Shown here piece after piece: positions 18,485 through 26,503 of a DNA stretch of 64,000 bases. The notes under the pieces are model-generated. The model searched no databases. It worked only from the letters and a program-made list of their open reading frames with translations, and had not been told where the DNA came from. Every line of letters begins with the position of its first letter. The first letter of the stretch is position 1. A program made the position numbers and the translations under genes. Origin of the DNA: an uncultured Fibrobacter sp. (GTDB taxonomy: Bacteria; Fibrobacterota; Fibrobacteria; Fibrobacterales; Fibrobacteraceae); the NCBI GenBank assembly GCA_934699585.1, contig CAKUWY010000004.1:62001-126000 (forward strand), given 5' to 3'.

Positions 18485-19492
18485 TTACCCTTTCGTACTT
18501 TCCTTCACTTTCTCGATGACTTCCGCCGGCGTCACGAAATCCAGCACGCTGAAAGCCGTCATCTCGTTGCCCATGTCCTTGAACGAAGCACCAAAGTGAT
18601 ATACGGTGTCATCGACCAGAAGAAAACGGTCGTGAATCGTGCGCATGGTCTTCAGTTCCAGCGCCGGGTATTGCTTCTTGTGCAGTTCCGCTGCGGCATT
18701 GAATTCGGGTGTAATTCGTGGGGAGTAGATGGTCGCTGAAACGCTCTTCGCCCGCATGGAAGCGAATTTTAGAATTTCGATGGTGGCAAACGGGTCGATG
18801 AATACAACGGTTTTTTTGGCTGTCTTCACAAGGTCTGCAATCAGCACGAACCCGTCAAACCGCGTTCCGGTCGCAAGGATCCCTCCCGTTGGAGTCTGTG
18901 CAACGTTCACGAAAAAGTCTATACGCTGTTCAACTGCAGAAAGCCGAGAATCTTGTTCGCCGAGACGTTTTTCTGTGGCGTCCCATAATTTCGCAATTTC
19001 TACGCCCTGACCTTCGATGAGTTGCCGCTGTTCGTGCAGACGATCCACAATCTGCAAATCTGTCGATAGTTTTCGCTGGTTTATGGCGTAACCCTTGAGC
19101 ATGTATTCCTTGAGAACTTGGTTTGCCCAGCGGCGAAACTTGATACCGCGTTGCGTATTGACTCGAAAGCCCACAGAAATAATCATATCGAGATTGTAAA
19201 GTGTTACGGGACGCTTTACCATTCGGCGACCTTCCTTTTGAACTAGTTCCAAAATGGAACTAGTTGAAGGCTCATCCAGTTCGTGCGTGTCGAAAATATT
19301 CTTTATGTGCTTTGTGATTGCCTGCCGTTGAACTTCGAACAGTTCCGCCATCTGTGCCTGCGTAAGCCACACGGTCTCGTTTTCTACACGCACCTCCAGC
19401 CGGACTTCACCTTCCGGCTGGTAAAGCACTATTTCGCCCCTGTTTTTGTTCCCGACCTGGTCGCGACTCTCCATTTTATCCTTTTTTCTCAT
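18485..19492 (-). CDS. RhuM/ORF6N-type DNA-binding protein with C-terminal PLD-like domain
   Basis: The N-terminal half matches the RhuM virulence-protein family: ETVWLTQAQMAELFEVQRQAITKH is an ORF6N/winged-helix-like segment (quoted here as VWLTQAQMAELFEVQ), then RRPVTLYNLDMIISVGFRVNTQRG-type sequence (VTLYNLDMIISVGFRVN). The C-terminal third ends HDRFLLVDDTVYHFGASFKDMG, a phospholipase-D-like HxD pattern (shown here as HDRFLLVDD and GASFKDMG) often joined to ORF6N domains. Such genes are common on islands and prophages. Their role is unclear, and antiphage or regulatory functions have been proposed. ATG 19492 follows AGGAGTATAAAA, and ATG 19474 is an alternative. The gene lies alone beside structured repeats. 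Confidence 0.8.
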   Translation of the reverse strand: MRKKDKMESRDQVGNKNRGEIVLYQPEGEVRLEVRVENETVWLTQAQMAELFEVQRQAITKHIKNIFDTHELDEPSTSSILELVQKEGRRMVKRPVTLYNLDMIISVGFRVNTQRGIKFRRWANQVLKEYMLKGYAINQRKLSTDLQIVDRLHEQRQLIEGQGVEIAKLWDATEKRLGEQDSRLSAVEQRIDFFVNVAQTPTGGILATGTRFDGFVLIADLVKTAKKTVVFIDPFATIEILKFASMRAKSVSATIYSPRITPEFNAAAELHKKQYPALELKTMRTIHDRFLLVDDTVYHFGASFKDMGNEMTAFSVLDFVTPAEVIEKVKESTKG

Positions 19493-19522
19493 TTTTATAC
19501 TCCTATAAACGCAAAAAGCCGC

Positions 19523-19569
19523 ATTTCCATAGCCCGCAGCCGTTTTTGGCTGCTATGGGATATAGAAAT
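19523..19569. promoter_or_regulatory. Long inverted repeat in the rhuM leader
   Basis: Nested arms ATTTC/GAAAT, CCATAG/CTATGG and CAGCC/GGCTG surround a TTTTTG loop, 31 bases upstream of the rhuM-like ATG. It could be an operator, an attenuator or a leader-RNA hairpin. A TATATTAC promoter-like box lies further upstream on the minus strand. Confidence 0.5.
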
Positions 19570-19655
19570 ACGACTTTCGCGGGGTAATATACAAAACAGA
19601 GCCAGGAAAAGGCAATTTTTTTAACAAATCTCTCCCTCGATGTGCGCCTTCCCTC

Positions 19656-19930
19656 GCTCACAGATTCACTTTGTTCGACTGTTCACTCGGGAAGCACACA
19701 TCTCAGTCAAAAAACACAAACAATGGCTCTGGTTAACAAGCGTTTCGCAATCAGGAAAGTTTTTTTCAGATAAGAACCGTTACTACAGGAGGAAACTCTT
19801 GTGACTGTTAGTCCCTGCGAGTTTCCTCCGAGAGTCCTGGTCAGTTGCGTATTATCGGCAATTTCCAAGAATTATGACAGGTTTTTCTGTTCTGGTTTTA
19901 TCCCTGCTCATAAAGAGTCCCTATAAGACC
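19656..19930. repeat. Platform element, left half (copy L)
   Basis: From GCTCACAGATTCAC to CTATAAGACC this stretch aligns with 30466-30736. It contains a 42-base hairpin at 19788-19829 (arms GGAGGAAACTC and GAGTTTCCTCC, with an inner GACT/AGTC stem) and ends in the 36-bp core 19895-19930. Similarity stops exactly where the foreign array begins. The missing right half is found at 27392-27560. On the minus strand the core carries AGGGA and a 19-codon leader ORF (19852-19911) also present in copy F. Confidence 0.8.
19895..19930. repeat. Platform core at the array's left junction (attL-like)
   Basis: GTTTTATCC...CTATAAGACC is repeated directly at 27392-27426 on the other side of the array and once at 30701-30736 in the uninterrupted copy. 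It contains GCTCATAAAGAGT, a small imperfect hairpin (GCTC-ATAAA-GAGC in copy F). Confidence 0.7.
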
Positions 19931-20054
19931 CAAGTTCGCGGTACACATGACACCAGACCATGAAGATGATGGCAAGACCCTTCACGATATCAAGCTCATC
20001 CTGCCTGCTGGTATTAACTTCATTGTCCGTAAAGCATTTTTTCTGAGCCTGCAA
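19908..20054 (-). pseudogene. Truncated acyltransferase-3-like membrane protein (5' fragment)
   Basis: After the last hairpin repeat and GGAG, a frame from TTG 20054 reads about 40 residues including DELDIVKGLAIIFMVWCHVY, the usual start of the first membrane helix in acyltransferase-3/heparan-acetyltransferase-like proteins. It then runs into the platform core at 19930 and stops at TGA 19908. The remainder of the gene is missing, so this looks like the ninth module of the array cut by the junction. The family call rests on a short segment. Confidence 0.55.
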
Positions 20055-20072
20055 TCTATCATCTCCATTCTA

Positions 20073-20107
20073 TGCTCCCCGCCGCCAATGATGGCAGTGC
20101 GGGTGCA
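20073..20107 (-). repeat. Array hairpin repeat A
   Basis: On the minus strand: GCACCC, CTGCC, a 6-base loop ATCATT, GGCGG, GGGGAGC. Arms pair with extra unpaired bases (two on the left, one C on the right). It lies between the stop of the UvrA-like gene and the ribosome binding site of the truncated acyltransferase. Confidence 0.75.
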
Positions 20108-20118
20108 TTAGTATATTA

Positions 20119-22395
20119 TCAAATCATCTCTGACAGGTATTTTCCCGTTTTAGACTCGTCACATTGTAAAATCTGCTCCGGTGTACCCTCAAAGACAATC
20201 CTGCCGCCGTGTGTACCGCCCTCCGGCCCCATGTCGACGATCCAGTCCGCTTGCCCGATCATCTCCATCCTATGCTCGACCATGACAACGGTATTGCCAT
20301 TATTCACGAGCTTTCGCAGAAGAGCCAGAAGCATTTCAATATCGTTCGCATGAAGGCCTGTGCTCGGTTCATCCAGCACATAGATCTGCCCCTGTTTGTG
20401 AAGTTCGCTTGCCAGCTTTACACGCTGAACCTCGCCGCCGGAAAGCGTGCTTGTCGGCTGACCAAGAGTAAGATAATCCAGGCCGACATCGATCATGCTC
20501 TGCAGGAGCTTCCTGATCTTTGCGTTCTCAAAGAAATCATATGCCTGCGCAATTGTCAGATCCATTATCTGTTCGATGTTCAAACCTTTATAACAGTAGG
20601 ATAATGCAGTCGGATTATAACGATGACCTCCGCATTCCTCGCACGTGATTACTACAGGCTCCGCAAATGCCATCTCATATACAATCTGTCCTGTGCCTTT
20701 ACAGATCGGACAGCCGCCTTGGGAGTTGAAGGAGAACCACTTGGCATCCACACCGTTTGCCTTTGCCAAAACCTTACGGATCTCATCCATAACGCCCGTG
20801 TATGTCGCAGGCGTAGAGCGGATGGATGTCCCTATGGGCTTCTGGTCGATCACAATAGCGTCACGATGTACTTTGGGGAATTCATATCGCATCAACGAGC
20901 TTTTACCGGAACCCGCAACACCTGTAACCGCTGTCAGCACACCTTTTGGTATCGTCACATTGATATGCTTCAAGTTGTGACAATGGGCATCTTTTATCTC
21001 ATACCCTTCGGTCCACGGGAGCGGATGATCATTAACGGTAATCTTACGGTTGATCGCTTTTGCCGTCAGCGTATCGGCTCTTTTCAATTCTTCAAGGCTT
21101 CCTGAGAACACAAGATTTCCGCCCTTTGTTCCGGCGAGAGGTCCCATTTCGATGATGTGATCTGCCAGTTCCAGCATCTGACGGCTGTGCTCAACAACCA
21201 GAACATTATTATGCTTGTCGCGCAGTTCACAGAGCATTCTGCCGATCCGGTCTGCGTCTGCGGGATGAAGTCCTGCTGTAGGTTCATCGAAGATATAAGT
21301 GATGTTATTAAGGTAACCGCCCAGATTGCGCACCATTTTGATGCGCTGCGCCTCACCGCCGGAGAGTGTTTCAGTTTTACGGGATAAAGACAGATAGCCT
21401 ATTCCGATATTCACCATACGTTCCAGATATTCGGATATCTGCTTTGCAAGAGAGCCCCCTCTCGGATCGTCAATTGTCTTCAGGAAGGGGAGCAGGTCAG
21501 CAGCTGTCATATTCATGCAGTCCACGATGTTTTTGCCGTTTATTTTTGACTCGAGCGCCTTTGGATTCAGACCGGATCCTCCGCATGTCGGGCAGAAACC
21601 GTGACGCACATGAGACATGATTTCTTCTTGCAGCTTCTTTTTCAGCTTGGTGATATCTCGCTTCATGTAGACACGCTCAAAGCGAGGGAATACGCCTTCG
21701 TATTCCACCATATCCACACGTCCGGTGTTGTTTGACTTGATGCCCACCTTGACCGGTTCTTTACTGCCGTATTTCAGAATGGCCCATTCTTCTTCTGTAA
21801 AATCCCGAAGCTTTTTATTGGGATCGAGAAGTGAATTGTTCTGATAAAGATGCGTCTGCCAACCAGACGAAAACTGGCTGAACAGAATGGCTCCTTCCGC
21901 CAGCGTCCTGTCCGGATCGAACATGGACTCCTCGATCAATTCTAACCGTTCTCCGATGCCTGTGCAGTCCGGGCACATACCTGCCGGATGGTTAAAGGAA
22001 TACGCCATCGATCCGCCTGCGCTCGGCTCTCCAACACGAGAAAACAACAGTCTCATCAGAGGCGCTACATCCACTGCTGTCCCTACCGTTGACCTTGAGT
22101 TTGCGCCGATAGCATGCTGATCCACCACAATGGCCGGAGTAAGGTTTCTGATCTCATCTACCTTCGGACGGTCATAGTGCGGCATTTTATTCCGCAGAAA
22201 TAGCGGATAGCTTTGCTGCCATTCCCGGCTTGATTCTACCGCCACCGTATCAAACGCAAGGGAGCTTTTACCGGAACCGGATACACCGGCAAAAACCACC
22301 AGTTCACCTTTAGGAATCGTAACGTCTATATGCTTTAAGTTGTTTTCTGATGCCCCGATAATCTTGATGCTGTCGGATTCTTTTGAATGGCTCAT
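20119..22395 (-). CDS. UvrA-like ABC ATPase (UvrA2/DrrC type)
   Basis: 758 residues with two ABC modules. Walker A motifs are GVSGSGKSSL and GVAGSGKSSL, signature motifs LSGGEAQR and LSGGEVQR, and Walker B motifs YIFDEPTAGLHP and YVLDEPSTGLHA. Zinc-finger cysteine pairs CPDC, CPTC, CPIC and CEEC are present. At about 190 residues shorter than housekeeping UvrA, it lacks most of the UvrB-binding region, as in class II UvrA proteins, some of which protect against DNA-binding drugs. A resistance role here is inference. AGGAG lies upstream of the ATG. The gene is a single-gene module bounded by hairpin repeats A and B, and its sequence is more AT-rich than the core genes. Confidence 0.9.
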   Translation of the reverse strand: MSHSKESDSIKIIGASENNLKHIDVTIPKGELVVFAGVSGSGKSSLAFDTVAVESSREWQQSYPLFLRNKMPHYDRPKVDEIRNLTPAIVVDQHAIGANSRSTVGTAVDVAPLMRLLFSRVGEPSAGGSMAYSFNHPAGMCPDCTGIGERLELIEESMFDPDRTLAEGAILFSQFSSGWQTHLYQNNSLLDPNKKLRDFTEEEWAILKYGSKEPVKVGIKSNNTGRVDMVEYEGVFPRFERVYMKRDITKLKKKLQEEIMSHVRHGFCPTCGGSGLNPKALESKINGKNIVDCMNMTAADLLPFLKTIDDPRGGSLAKQISEYLERMVNIGIGYLSLSRKTETLSGGEAQRIKMVRNLGGYLNNITYIFDEPTAGLHPADADRIGRMLCELRDKHNNVLVVEHSRQMLELADHIIEMGPLAGTKGGNLVFSGSLEELKRADTLTAKAINRKITVNDHPLPWTEGYEIKDAHCHNLKHINVTIPKGVLTAVTGVAGSGKSSLMRYEFPKVHRDAIVIDQKPIGTSIRSTPATYTGVMDEIRKVLAKANGVDAKWFSFNSQGGCPICKGTGQIVYEMAFAEPVVITCEECGGHRYNPTALSYCYKGLNIEQIMDLTIAQAYDFFENAKIRKLLQSMIDVGLDYLTLGQPTSTLSGGEVQRVKLASELHKQGQIYVLDEPSTGLHANDIEMLLALLRKLVNNGNTVVMVEHRMEMIGQADWIVDMGPEGGTHGGRIVFEGTPEQILQCDESKTGKYLSEMI

Positions 22396-22418
22396 ATTAA
22401 GTGTTTCTCCTATTTCCC

Positions 22419-22452
22419 GTTCCCCGCCGCCTTTGACGGCAGTGTGGGTGCC
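22419..22452 (-). repeat. Array hairpin repeat B
   Basis: Minus strand GGCACCC, CTGCC, loop GTCAAA, GGCGG, GGGGAAC. It falls 20-odd bases after the hydrolase stop and just before the ribosome binding site of the UvrA-like gene. The loop differs from the other copies while the stem is kept. Confidence 0.75.
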
Positions 22453-22472
22453 GTGATGTATTCTACTGTCAG

Positions 22473-23372
22473 CTAAAGAATGCTCTTAATATTATCTGCA
22501 ATCTCAGCACAACAGTTTTCCAGAGCAAAATGCCCGCTGTTCACAGGGACTATTTTTGCACCCGGAAGGTCTTTAGTAAACGCTTCCGCACCAGCCCAGA
22601 TAAAGGAAGGATCATCCTTGCCCCAGATAGCCAGCAGCTTTGGCTGATACTTTCGCAGGTATTCTTGAAAGGCTGGATACAGCTTCACATTGCTCTGATA
22701 ATCAAAGATCAAATCCGACTGTTTCTCCTCGTAATCAGGAATGGTTGCAGCATAATACAGATCCAGTGAATAACCGTCAGGTGAAACAGAACCTTCTTCC
22801 GTACCAAATGTATACTGTCCGATTACTGTATCCTTGGCAAAAGCACTCTTATATTGCTCCCGCAGCTCTGGCGTGGGATTCTTCCAGTATTCTGCACGTG
22901 CTTCCCATTTCTTTCCGAGGCCTTCCTCATAGACATTGCCATTCTGACTGACGATGCCGAGAATTCTTTCCGGATGCTTTACAGCAATACGGAATCCGAT
23001 TGGTGCGCCATAATCAAAAACATACATATAAAACTTGTCGATATGAAGCTCATGGAGAAAAGCATCCATTACATCTGCTAAATGATCGAACGTGTTTTCA
23101 AACGCTTCTCTTGATGGGCTCTCGCTCTGTCCAAAGCCGGGGTAGTCCGGCGCGATCAGATAGAATCTGTCCTCCAACATCGGCATCAGATTACGGAACA
23201 TATGGCTGGCGGACGGAAAACCGTGAAACAGAATCATGGTCGGTTTGTCTGCATTGCCGCATTCCCTGTAAAAGATGTTGATGCCGTTTATCTTAATCGA
23301 ACGATACTTCATATCCGGTTTGAACTTTCGGATACTCCTGCGCTCCTCCATAGCCTTAATAATATCGTTCAT
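22473..23372 (-). CDS. Alpha/beta hydrolase with a nitroreductase-like N-terminal tag (chimera)
   Basis: Residues 21-299 form an alpha/beta hydrolase of the epoxide hydrolase/haloalkane dehalogenase type. HGFPSASHMFRNLMP is the oxyanion-hole region, VFDYGAPIGFRIA the nucleophile elbow with Asp in place of Ser, and NSGHFALEN holds the catalytic His. Residues 1-20, MNDIIKAMEERRSIRKFKPD, are instead the classic N-terminus of a nitroreductase. The likely original hydrolase start is Met21 (ATG 23312), which has no good ribosome binding site, while ATG 23372 is preceded by AGGAGGAATAAGAC. The gene therefore looks like a recombination product that gained a new start. It follows the TIGR04076-like gene by 3 bases in the same module. 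The substrate is unknown. Confidence 0.85.
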   Translation of the reverse strand: MNDIIKAMEERRSIRKFKPDMKYRSIKINGINIFYRECGNADKPTMILFHGFPSASHMFRNLMPMLEDRFYLIAPDYPGFGQSESPSREAFENTFDHLADVMDAFLHELHIDKFYMYVFDYGAPIGFRIAVKHPERILGIVSQNGNVYEEGLGKKWEARAEYWKNPTPELREQYKSAFAKDTVIGQYTFGTEEGSVSPDGYSLDLYYAATIPDYEEKQSDLIFDYQSNVKLYPAFQEYLRKYQPKLLAIWGKDDPSFIWAGAEAFTKDLPGAKIVPVNSGHFALENCCAEIADNIKSIL

Positions 23373-23375
23373 GTC

Positions 23376-23774
23376 TTATTCCTCCTCGTAATCGATTCTT
23401 TCAATCTTAAAAATAACCGGCCTCGTACCGTCAGAGCAACAGGCAATCATTTCATTTTCTCTGTCCATCCAGCCCTTCATGATTGAACCGCCCTGTAAAC
23501 CGGTGTAGATATACCGGCTGATGGCATCCCATAATTCAGAGCAGAATGGCATTTTCGGTCCGCCTGCCACGGTGTCCGGATCAGCGTCTGTATGTATAAG
23601 CGTATTCAGGCCGCAATGCCAAAAGTCATCTCGCTTGTCGTCACGATAAAATTCAAAGACATCACCCACATTGTAGCAGGGACAGGTTCCGGAATTCGGG
23701 TCTGCACAATATTGCTGCTGCAGTTCCGGATAGAGTTTTTTATCTATGACCGTCAGTCTTACTTTGTGTTTCAT
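23376..23774 (-). CDS. TIGR04076-like small protein
   Basis: 132 residues, cysteine-rich (YCADPNSGTCPCYNVGD, CSELWD, CCSDG). The opening KHKVRLTVIDKKLYPELQ and the CPC...GDVFEF pattern resemble the TIGR04076 family of unknown function, found in anaerobes. The frame opens at 23789, but ATG 23774 is preceded by GGAGGAACACACA and is the likely start. It is the first gene of a two-gene module with the hydrolase and follows hairpin repeat C directly. Confidence 0.7.
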   Translation of the reverse strand: MKHKVRLTVIDKKLYPELQQQYCADPNSGTCPCYNVGDVFEFYRDDKRDDFWHCGLNTLIHTDADPDTVAGGPKMPFCSELWDAISRYIYTGLQGGSIMKGWMDRENEMIACCSDGTRPVIFKIERIDYEEE

Positions 23775-23794
23775 TGTGTGTTCCTCCATTTCTT

Positions 23795-23828
23795 CGCTCC
23801 ACGCCGCCGATGATGGCAGTGTGGGGGT
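23795..23828 (-). repeat. Array hairpin repeat C
   Basis: Minus strand CACACTGCC, loop ATCATC, GGCGG, then CGTGGAGCG. It is the most diverged copy in the outer stem, with the inner CTGCC/GGCGG stem intact. It lies between the flavoprotein stop and the TIGR04076-like gene. Confidence 0.7.
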
Positions 23829-23841
23829 CTTCTTGTATCCT

Positions 23842-24348
23842 TTATTTGATAGAAGCTCCGAGCGCTTTTGCTTCCGCTTCCTTTCCTGCGCCGAGAACCT
23901 TGCCGAGATCCGTCCATCCGATCATCGGATAGACGCCGTATTGGGCAAGCGCGATATCATATCCGTCTCCTCTTGCCGTCATAATCAGAGCGCACTTTCT
24001 TTTTGCTCCGAAGTTTCCGGGCAGATTGAACCATGCCCACATTCTGTCGATGACCGCCTTCAGCTGAGCGGTCACGTTACCGAAAAATACAGGAGACGCA
24101 AAGACAACGACATCGCACCATTCCAGATCTTTATAGATTTCAGCCATACCCGCATCCTTCTGCACGCAGCCCGCATGGGTTTTCATGCAGGAATCGCAGC
24201 CGATACAGTTGTTGATCTCCATGCCCTGAAGGTACTCCTCACGGATCTCATTGCTGGACTCCTTTGCGCCTTCGGTGAACGCCTTGATAAGGGACGCGGT
24301 CGCGCCGTTCTTTCTGGGTGAACCGTTGAGAATAAGAATGTTAGCCAT
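23842..24348 (-). CDS. Flavodoxin-family NAD(P)H-dependent oxidoreductase, paralog 1
   Basis: 168 residues. The FMN-phosphate loop is GSPRKNGATASLIKAF, the central motif is VVFASPVFFGNVTAQLK, and a cysteine cluster CIGCDSC...C resembles iron-sulfur flavoproteins (Isf-type), which may bind a 4Fe-4S cluster. The family reduces quinones, metals or oxygen species using FMN. It is 14 bases downstream of a same-length paralog, and the two form one module. A ribosome binding site (GGGAGGAAAAC) precedes the ATG. The physiological acceptor is unknown. Confidence 0.88.
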   Translation of the reverse strand: MANILILNGSPRKNGATASLIKAFTEGAKESSNEIREEYLQGMEINNCIGCDSCMKTHAGCVQKDAGMAEIYKDLEWCDVVVFASPVFFGNVTAQLKAVIDRMWAWFNLPGNFGAKRKCALIMTARGDGYDIALAQYGVYPMIGWTDLGKVLGAGKEAEAKALGASIK

Positions 24349-24362
24349 TATGTTTTCCTCCC

Positions 24363-24869
24363 TTATTTGATGTTTGCGCCGATGCGCTTTGCTTCTTCGA
24401 TATCATTCATTGCCATGCCGAGGTTTCTCCACCCCATCCACTGCTCGAATCCCCTGTACCAGTCTGCCATGTGATGGATCGTCGACCCGCCGGAAGTCAT
24501 CAGCAGTACGGTTAATTTTTTCTTTGGTGCAAAATTGTTGACTGCAGCGTAAAGACGGTCAATGGCGGTTTTCAGTGTGCCTGCAATATCCCACCAATAT
24601 ACCGGGGAGGCAAATACCAGAACGTCCGCATCTTTGAAAGCCGCATATATTTCAACCATATCATCCTTTTGAACGCAGGGATTCTCGCTGTTCTTTTCTT
24701 TCCTGCGGCATCCTCCACAGTCGAGGCAACCATGGATATTCATGGTCTGAAGGTAGAATTCCTTTATCTCGTTATCGTTTGCGGCAGCTGCATCCGTAAA
24801 GGCCTTGATCATTGCCGCCGTGTTGCCATTTTTCTTTCCAGCCCCGTTCAGTATACAGATTTTTGCCAT
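24363..24869 (-). CDS. Flavodoxin-family NAD(P)H-dependent oxidoreductase, paralog 2
   Basis: 168 residues, a tandem paralog of the next gene. The FMN loop is NGAGKKNGNTAAMIKAF, the core motif is VLVFASPVYWWDIAGTLK, and the cysteine cluster CLDCGGC...C is present. It is the first gene of a two-gene module that begins just after hairpin repeat D. AGGAGGAATAGCCAT precedes the ATG. Two adjacent related genes without a hairpin between them suggest a local duplication or a module acquired as a pair. Confidence 0.88.
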   Translation of the reverse strand: MAKICILNGAGKKNGNTAAMIKAFTDAAAANDNEIKEFYLQTMNIHGCLDCGGCRRKEKNSENPCVQKDDMVEIYAAFKDADVLVFASPVYWWDIAGTLKTAIDRLYAAVNNFAPKKKLTVLLMTSGGSTIHHMADWYRGFEQWMGWRNLGMAMNDIEEAKRIGANIK

Positions 24870-24890
24870 ATGGCTATTCCTCCTATCCGC

Positions 24891-24925
24891 CGCTCCTCGC
24901 CGCCTGTGATGGCGGTGTGGGTGCC
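24891..24925 (-). repeat. Array hairpin repeat D
   Basis: Minus strand GGCACCC, CCGCC, loop ATCACA, GGCGG, GAGGAGC. Here the inner stem is a perfect CCGCC/GGCGG where other copies have a T-G wobble (CTGCC/GGCGG), which supports selection on pairing. Confidence 0.75.
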
Positions 24926-24935
24926 TTGATGCATC

Positions 24936-25814
24936 CTACTTGTCCTTCTTTGCCGACTTCTTTACTTCCTCGTGGTAGAAATAATTCACTACCACCGGCG
25001 GCTCTCCAAACGGGGAACGATGCTGATCATCATCCCGTAGATAGGGCATGTTTTCCTTTTCGGTGTATTCCCGCATTCTCTGATCCAGCGCTGTCCAGTA
25101 ATCCCGGCTCTTTTTGCTGTAGATCTCATGATACAGTTCATCCAACTCCGGATGCTTCTCATGCACCCACTCGATGATCCTTGCGCCGTAATCACCGCGC
25201 AAGTTCAGATTCTCCAGCCACACCAGATTGCATTGCTTCTTTGCGGCCTCTATGATCTCAATGGGATCGGTAATACCGGGGAAAATCGGAGAAATGAAAC
25301 AGGTGGTCTGAATTCCGGCGTCATAGAACTCCTTCATGGCAGCAAGCCTGCGCTCAATGCTCACACCCCTGTCCATCTCTTTTCTGAAAGCATCATCCAG
25401 TGTGTTGATTGACCACGAGACACGTGCATTCGGAAAGGTTTTGATCAGATCGAGATCACGCAGAACAAGGTCAGATTTTGTGGCGATGCTGATGCTGATC
25501 CCACTGCCCTGAAGCTGTTCGAGCAGCGCTCTTGTTCTGTCGTACTTCTTTTCGCACGGCTGATAACAGTCGGTGACGGAACCGAAAAATGCTTCCTTTC
25601 CGGCGTATTTCTCCGGGTTTTTGATCTCCGGCCAGTACTTCACGTCGACAAACTCTCCCCAAGGCTCAGGATGATTCGTGAACCGTTTCATGAAGGAGGC
25701 ATAGCAGTATTTGCAGGCATGGGAACAGCCTACATACGGATTTACAGAGAAATCCGATACCGGAAGGTTTGATTTTGTCATGACGCTCTTGACGTCGATT
25801 TCTTTGATGATCAT
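24936..25814 (-). CDS. Radical SAM protein of the SPL/Rv2578c group
   Basis: The CxxxCxxC cluster reads CSHACKYCYA at about residues 30-39 (after NPYVGC), followed by EAFFGSVTDCYQPCEK and ISIATKSDLVLRDLDL, as in COG1533-type radical SAM proteins related to spore photoproduct lyase. The reaction is unknown for this branch, and a DNA-repair role should not be assumed. ATG 25814 overlaps the nitroreductase stop as ATGA with GGGAG upstream, so translation is coupled. The frame also opens at 25820. The length is 292 residues. Confidence 0.88.
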   Translation of the reverse strand: MIIKEIDVKSVMTKSNLPVSDFSVNPYVGCSHACKYCYASFMKRFTNHPEPWGEFVDVKYWPEIKNPEKYAGKEAFFGSVTDCYQPCEKKYDRTRALLEQLQGSGISISIATKSDLVLRDLDLIKTFPNARVSWSINTLDDAFRKEMDRGVSIERRLAAMKEFYDAGIQTTCFISPIFPGITDPIEIIEAAKKQCNLVWLENLNLRGDYGARIIEWVHEKHPELDELYHEIYSKKSRDYWTALDQRMREYTEKENMPYLRDDDQHRSPFGEPPVVVNYFYHEEVKKSAKKDK

Positions 25815-26437
25815 TTCCATCTCCCATAATGCATCTGCTTATCAAGATCAGCTGCATTTTGCTCCAACACACGCTCAGCCGAGTCTGCATATCCGATGCC
25901 GATAAACACCGGAATCATATAGGTCGGCGGCACTTTCAGTTTCTTCTTGACGATATCGTGTTCCTCATTCAGCGGAATACGCATAGAGCAAGACAACCCT
26001 TCTGCCGTTGCCGCAAGGAAGATATTCTCAATCACGCACCAGATGGTAGAGAACGGATTCAGCTTGGACACATACTCACCATTCAGTTCCTTGCATTTGA
26101 AAACAGGTATGATGACATACGGAGCATCTTTGAGCATCGTGAACTGCCTCGGCATGGCGTGGGCGTACATTTTTTGTGCGAGTGTCGTAGGATATGGCTT
26201 CGGTCTGTTCAGATACTTCTCCGCGTCAAATTTGTCCGCTATCTTTTTAGCATACTCAAAGGCATATTCCTTTTCTTCATCCGTTCGCAGAATGATAAAG
26301 CTCCAGTTGCGGTTGTGATTCCAAGTCGGGGCAGCGTTTCCCGCTTCGAGGATACGTTTAATAGCCTCAAAATCCACTTCCTTATCAAGGAACTCCCGTA
26401 CAGTTCTTCTCTTGTGTATTGCTTCATAAAGTTCCAT
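25811..26437 (-). CDS. Nitroreductase-family FMN oxidoreductase
   Basis: 208 residues. The N-terminus MELYEAIHKRRTVREF with later AGNAAPTWNHNRNWSFI and AATAEGLSCSMRIP is typical of nitroreductase-fold enzymes that use FMN and NAD(P)H. The longer frame from 26473 only reads through hairpin repeat E. ATG 26437 has GGAGG nine bases upstream. It is the first gene of a two-gene module with the radical SAM gene. The substrate is unknown. Confidence 0.88.
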   Translation of the reverse strand: MELYEAIHKRRTVREFLDKEVDFEAIKRILEAGNAAPTWNHNRNWSFIILRTDEEKEYAFEYAKKIADKFDAEKYLNRPKPYPTTLAQKMYAHAMPRQFTMLKDAPYVIIPVFKCKELNGEYVSKLNPFSTIWCVIENIFLAATAEGLSCSMRIPLNEEHDIVKKKLKVPPTYMIPVFIGIGYADSAERVLEQNAADLDKQMHYGRWK

Positions 26438-26457
26438 GTTACTTGTCCTCCATTCTA

Positions 26458-26492
26458 CGCTCCCCGCCGCCAATGATGGCAGTGTGGGTGCC
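26458..26492 (-). repeat. Array hairpin repeat E
   Basis: Minus strand GGCACCC, CTGCC, loop ATCATT, GGCGG, GGGGAGC, almost identical to copy A. It lies between the lipoprotein-esterase stop and the nitroreductase ribosome binding site. Confidence 0.75.
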
Positions 26493-26503
26493 GTGGAATA
26501 TCC

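Noticed and set aside
20119..22395. Housekeeping excinuclease UvrA
   Set aside because: The protein is about 190 residues shorter, lacks most of the UvrB-interaction region, and lies in the foreign array; it is better described as the UvrA2/DrrC type.
20073..26492. Canonical integron attC sites
   Set aside because: The repeats fold like attC sites and have unpaired bases, but no GTTRRRY or RYYYAAC boxes are visible and no integrase gene is in the window, so I describe them only as integron-like.
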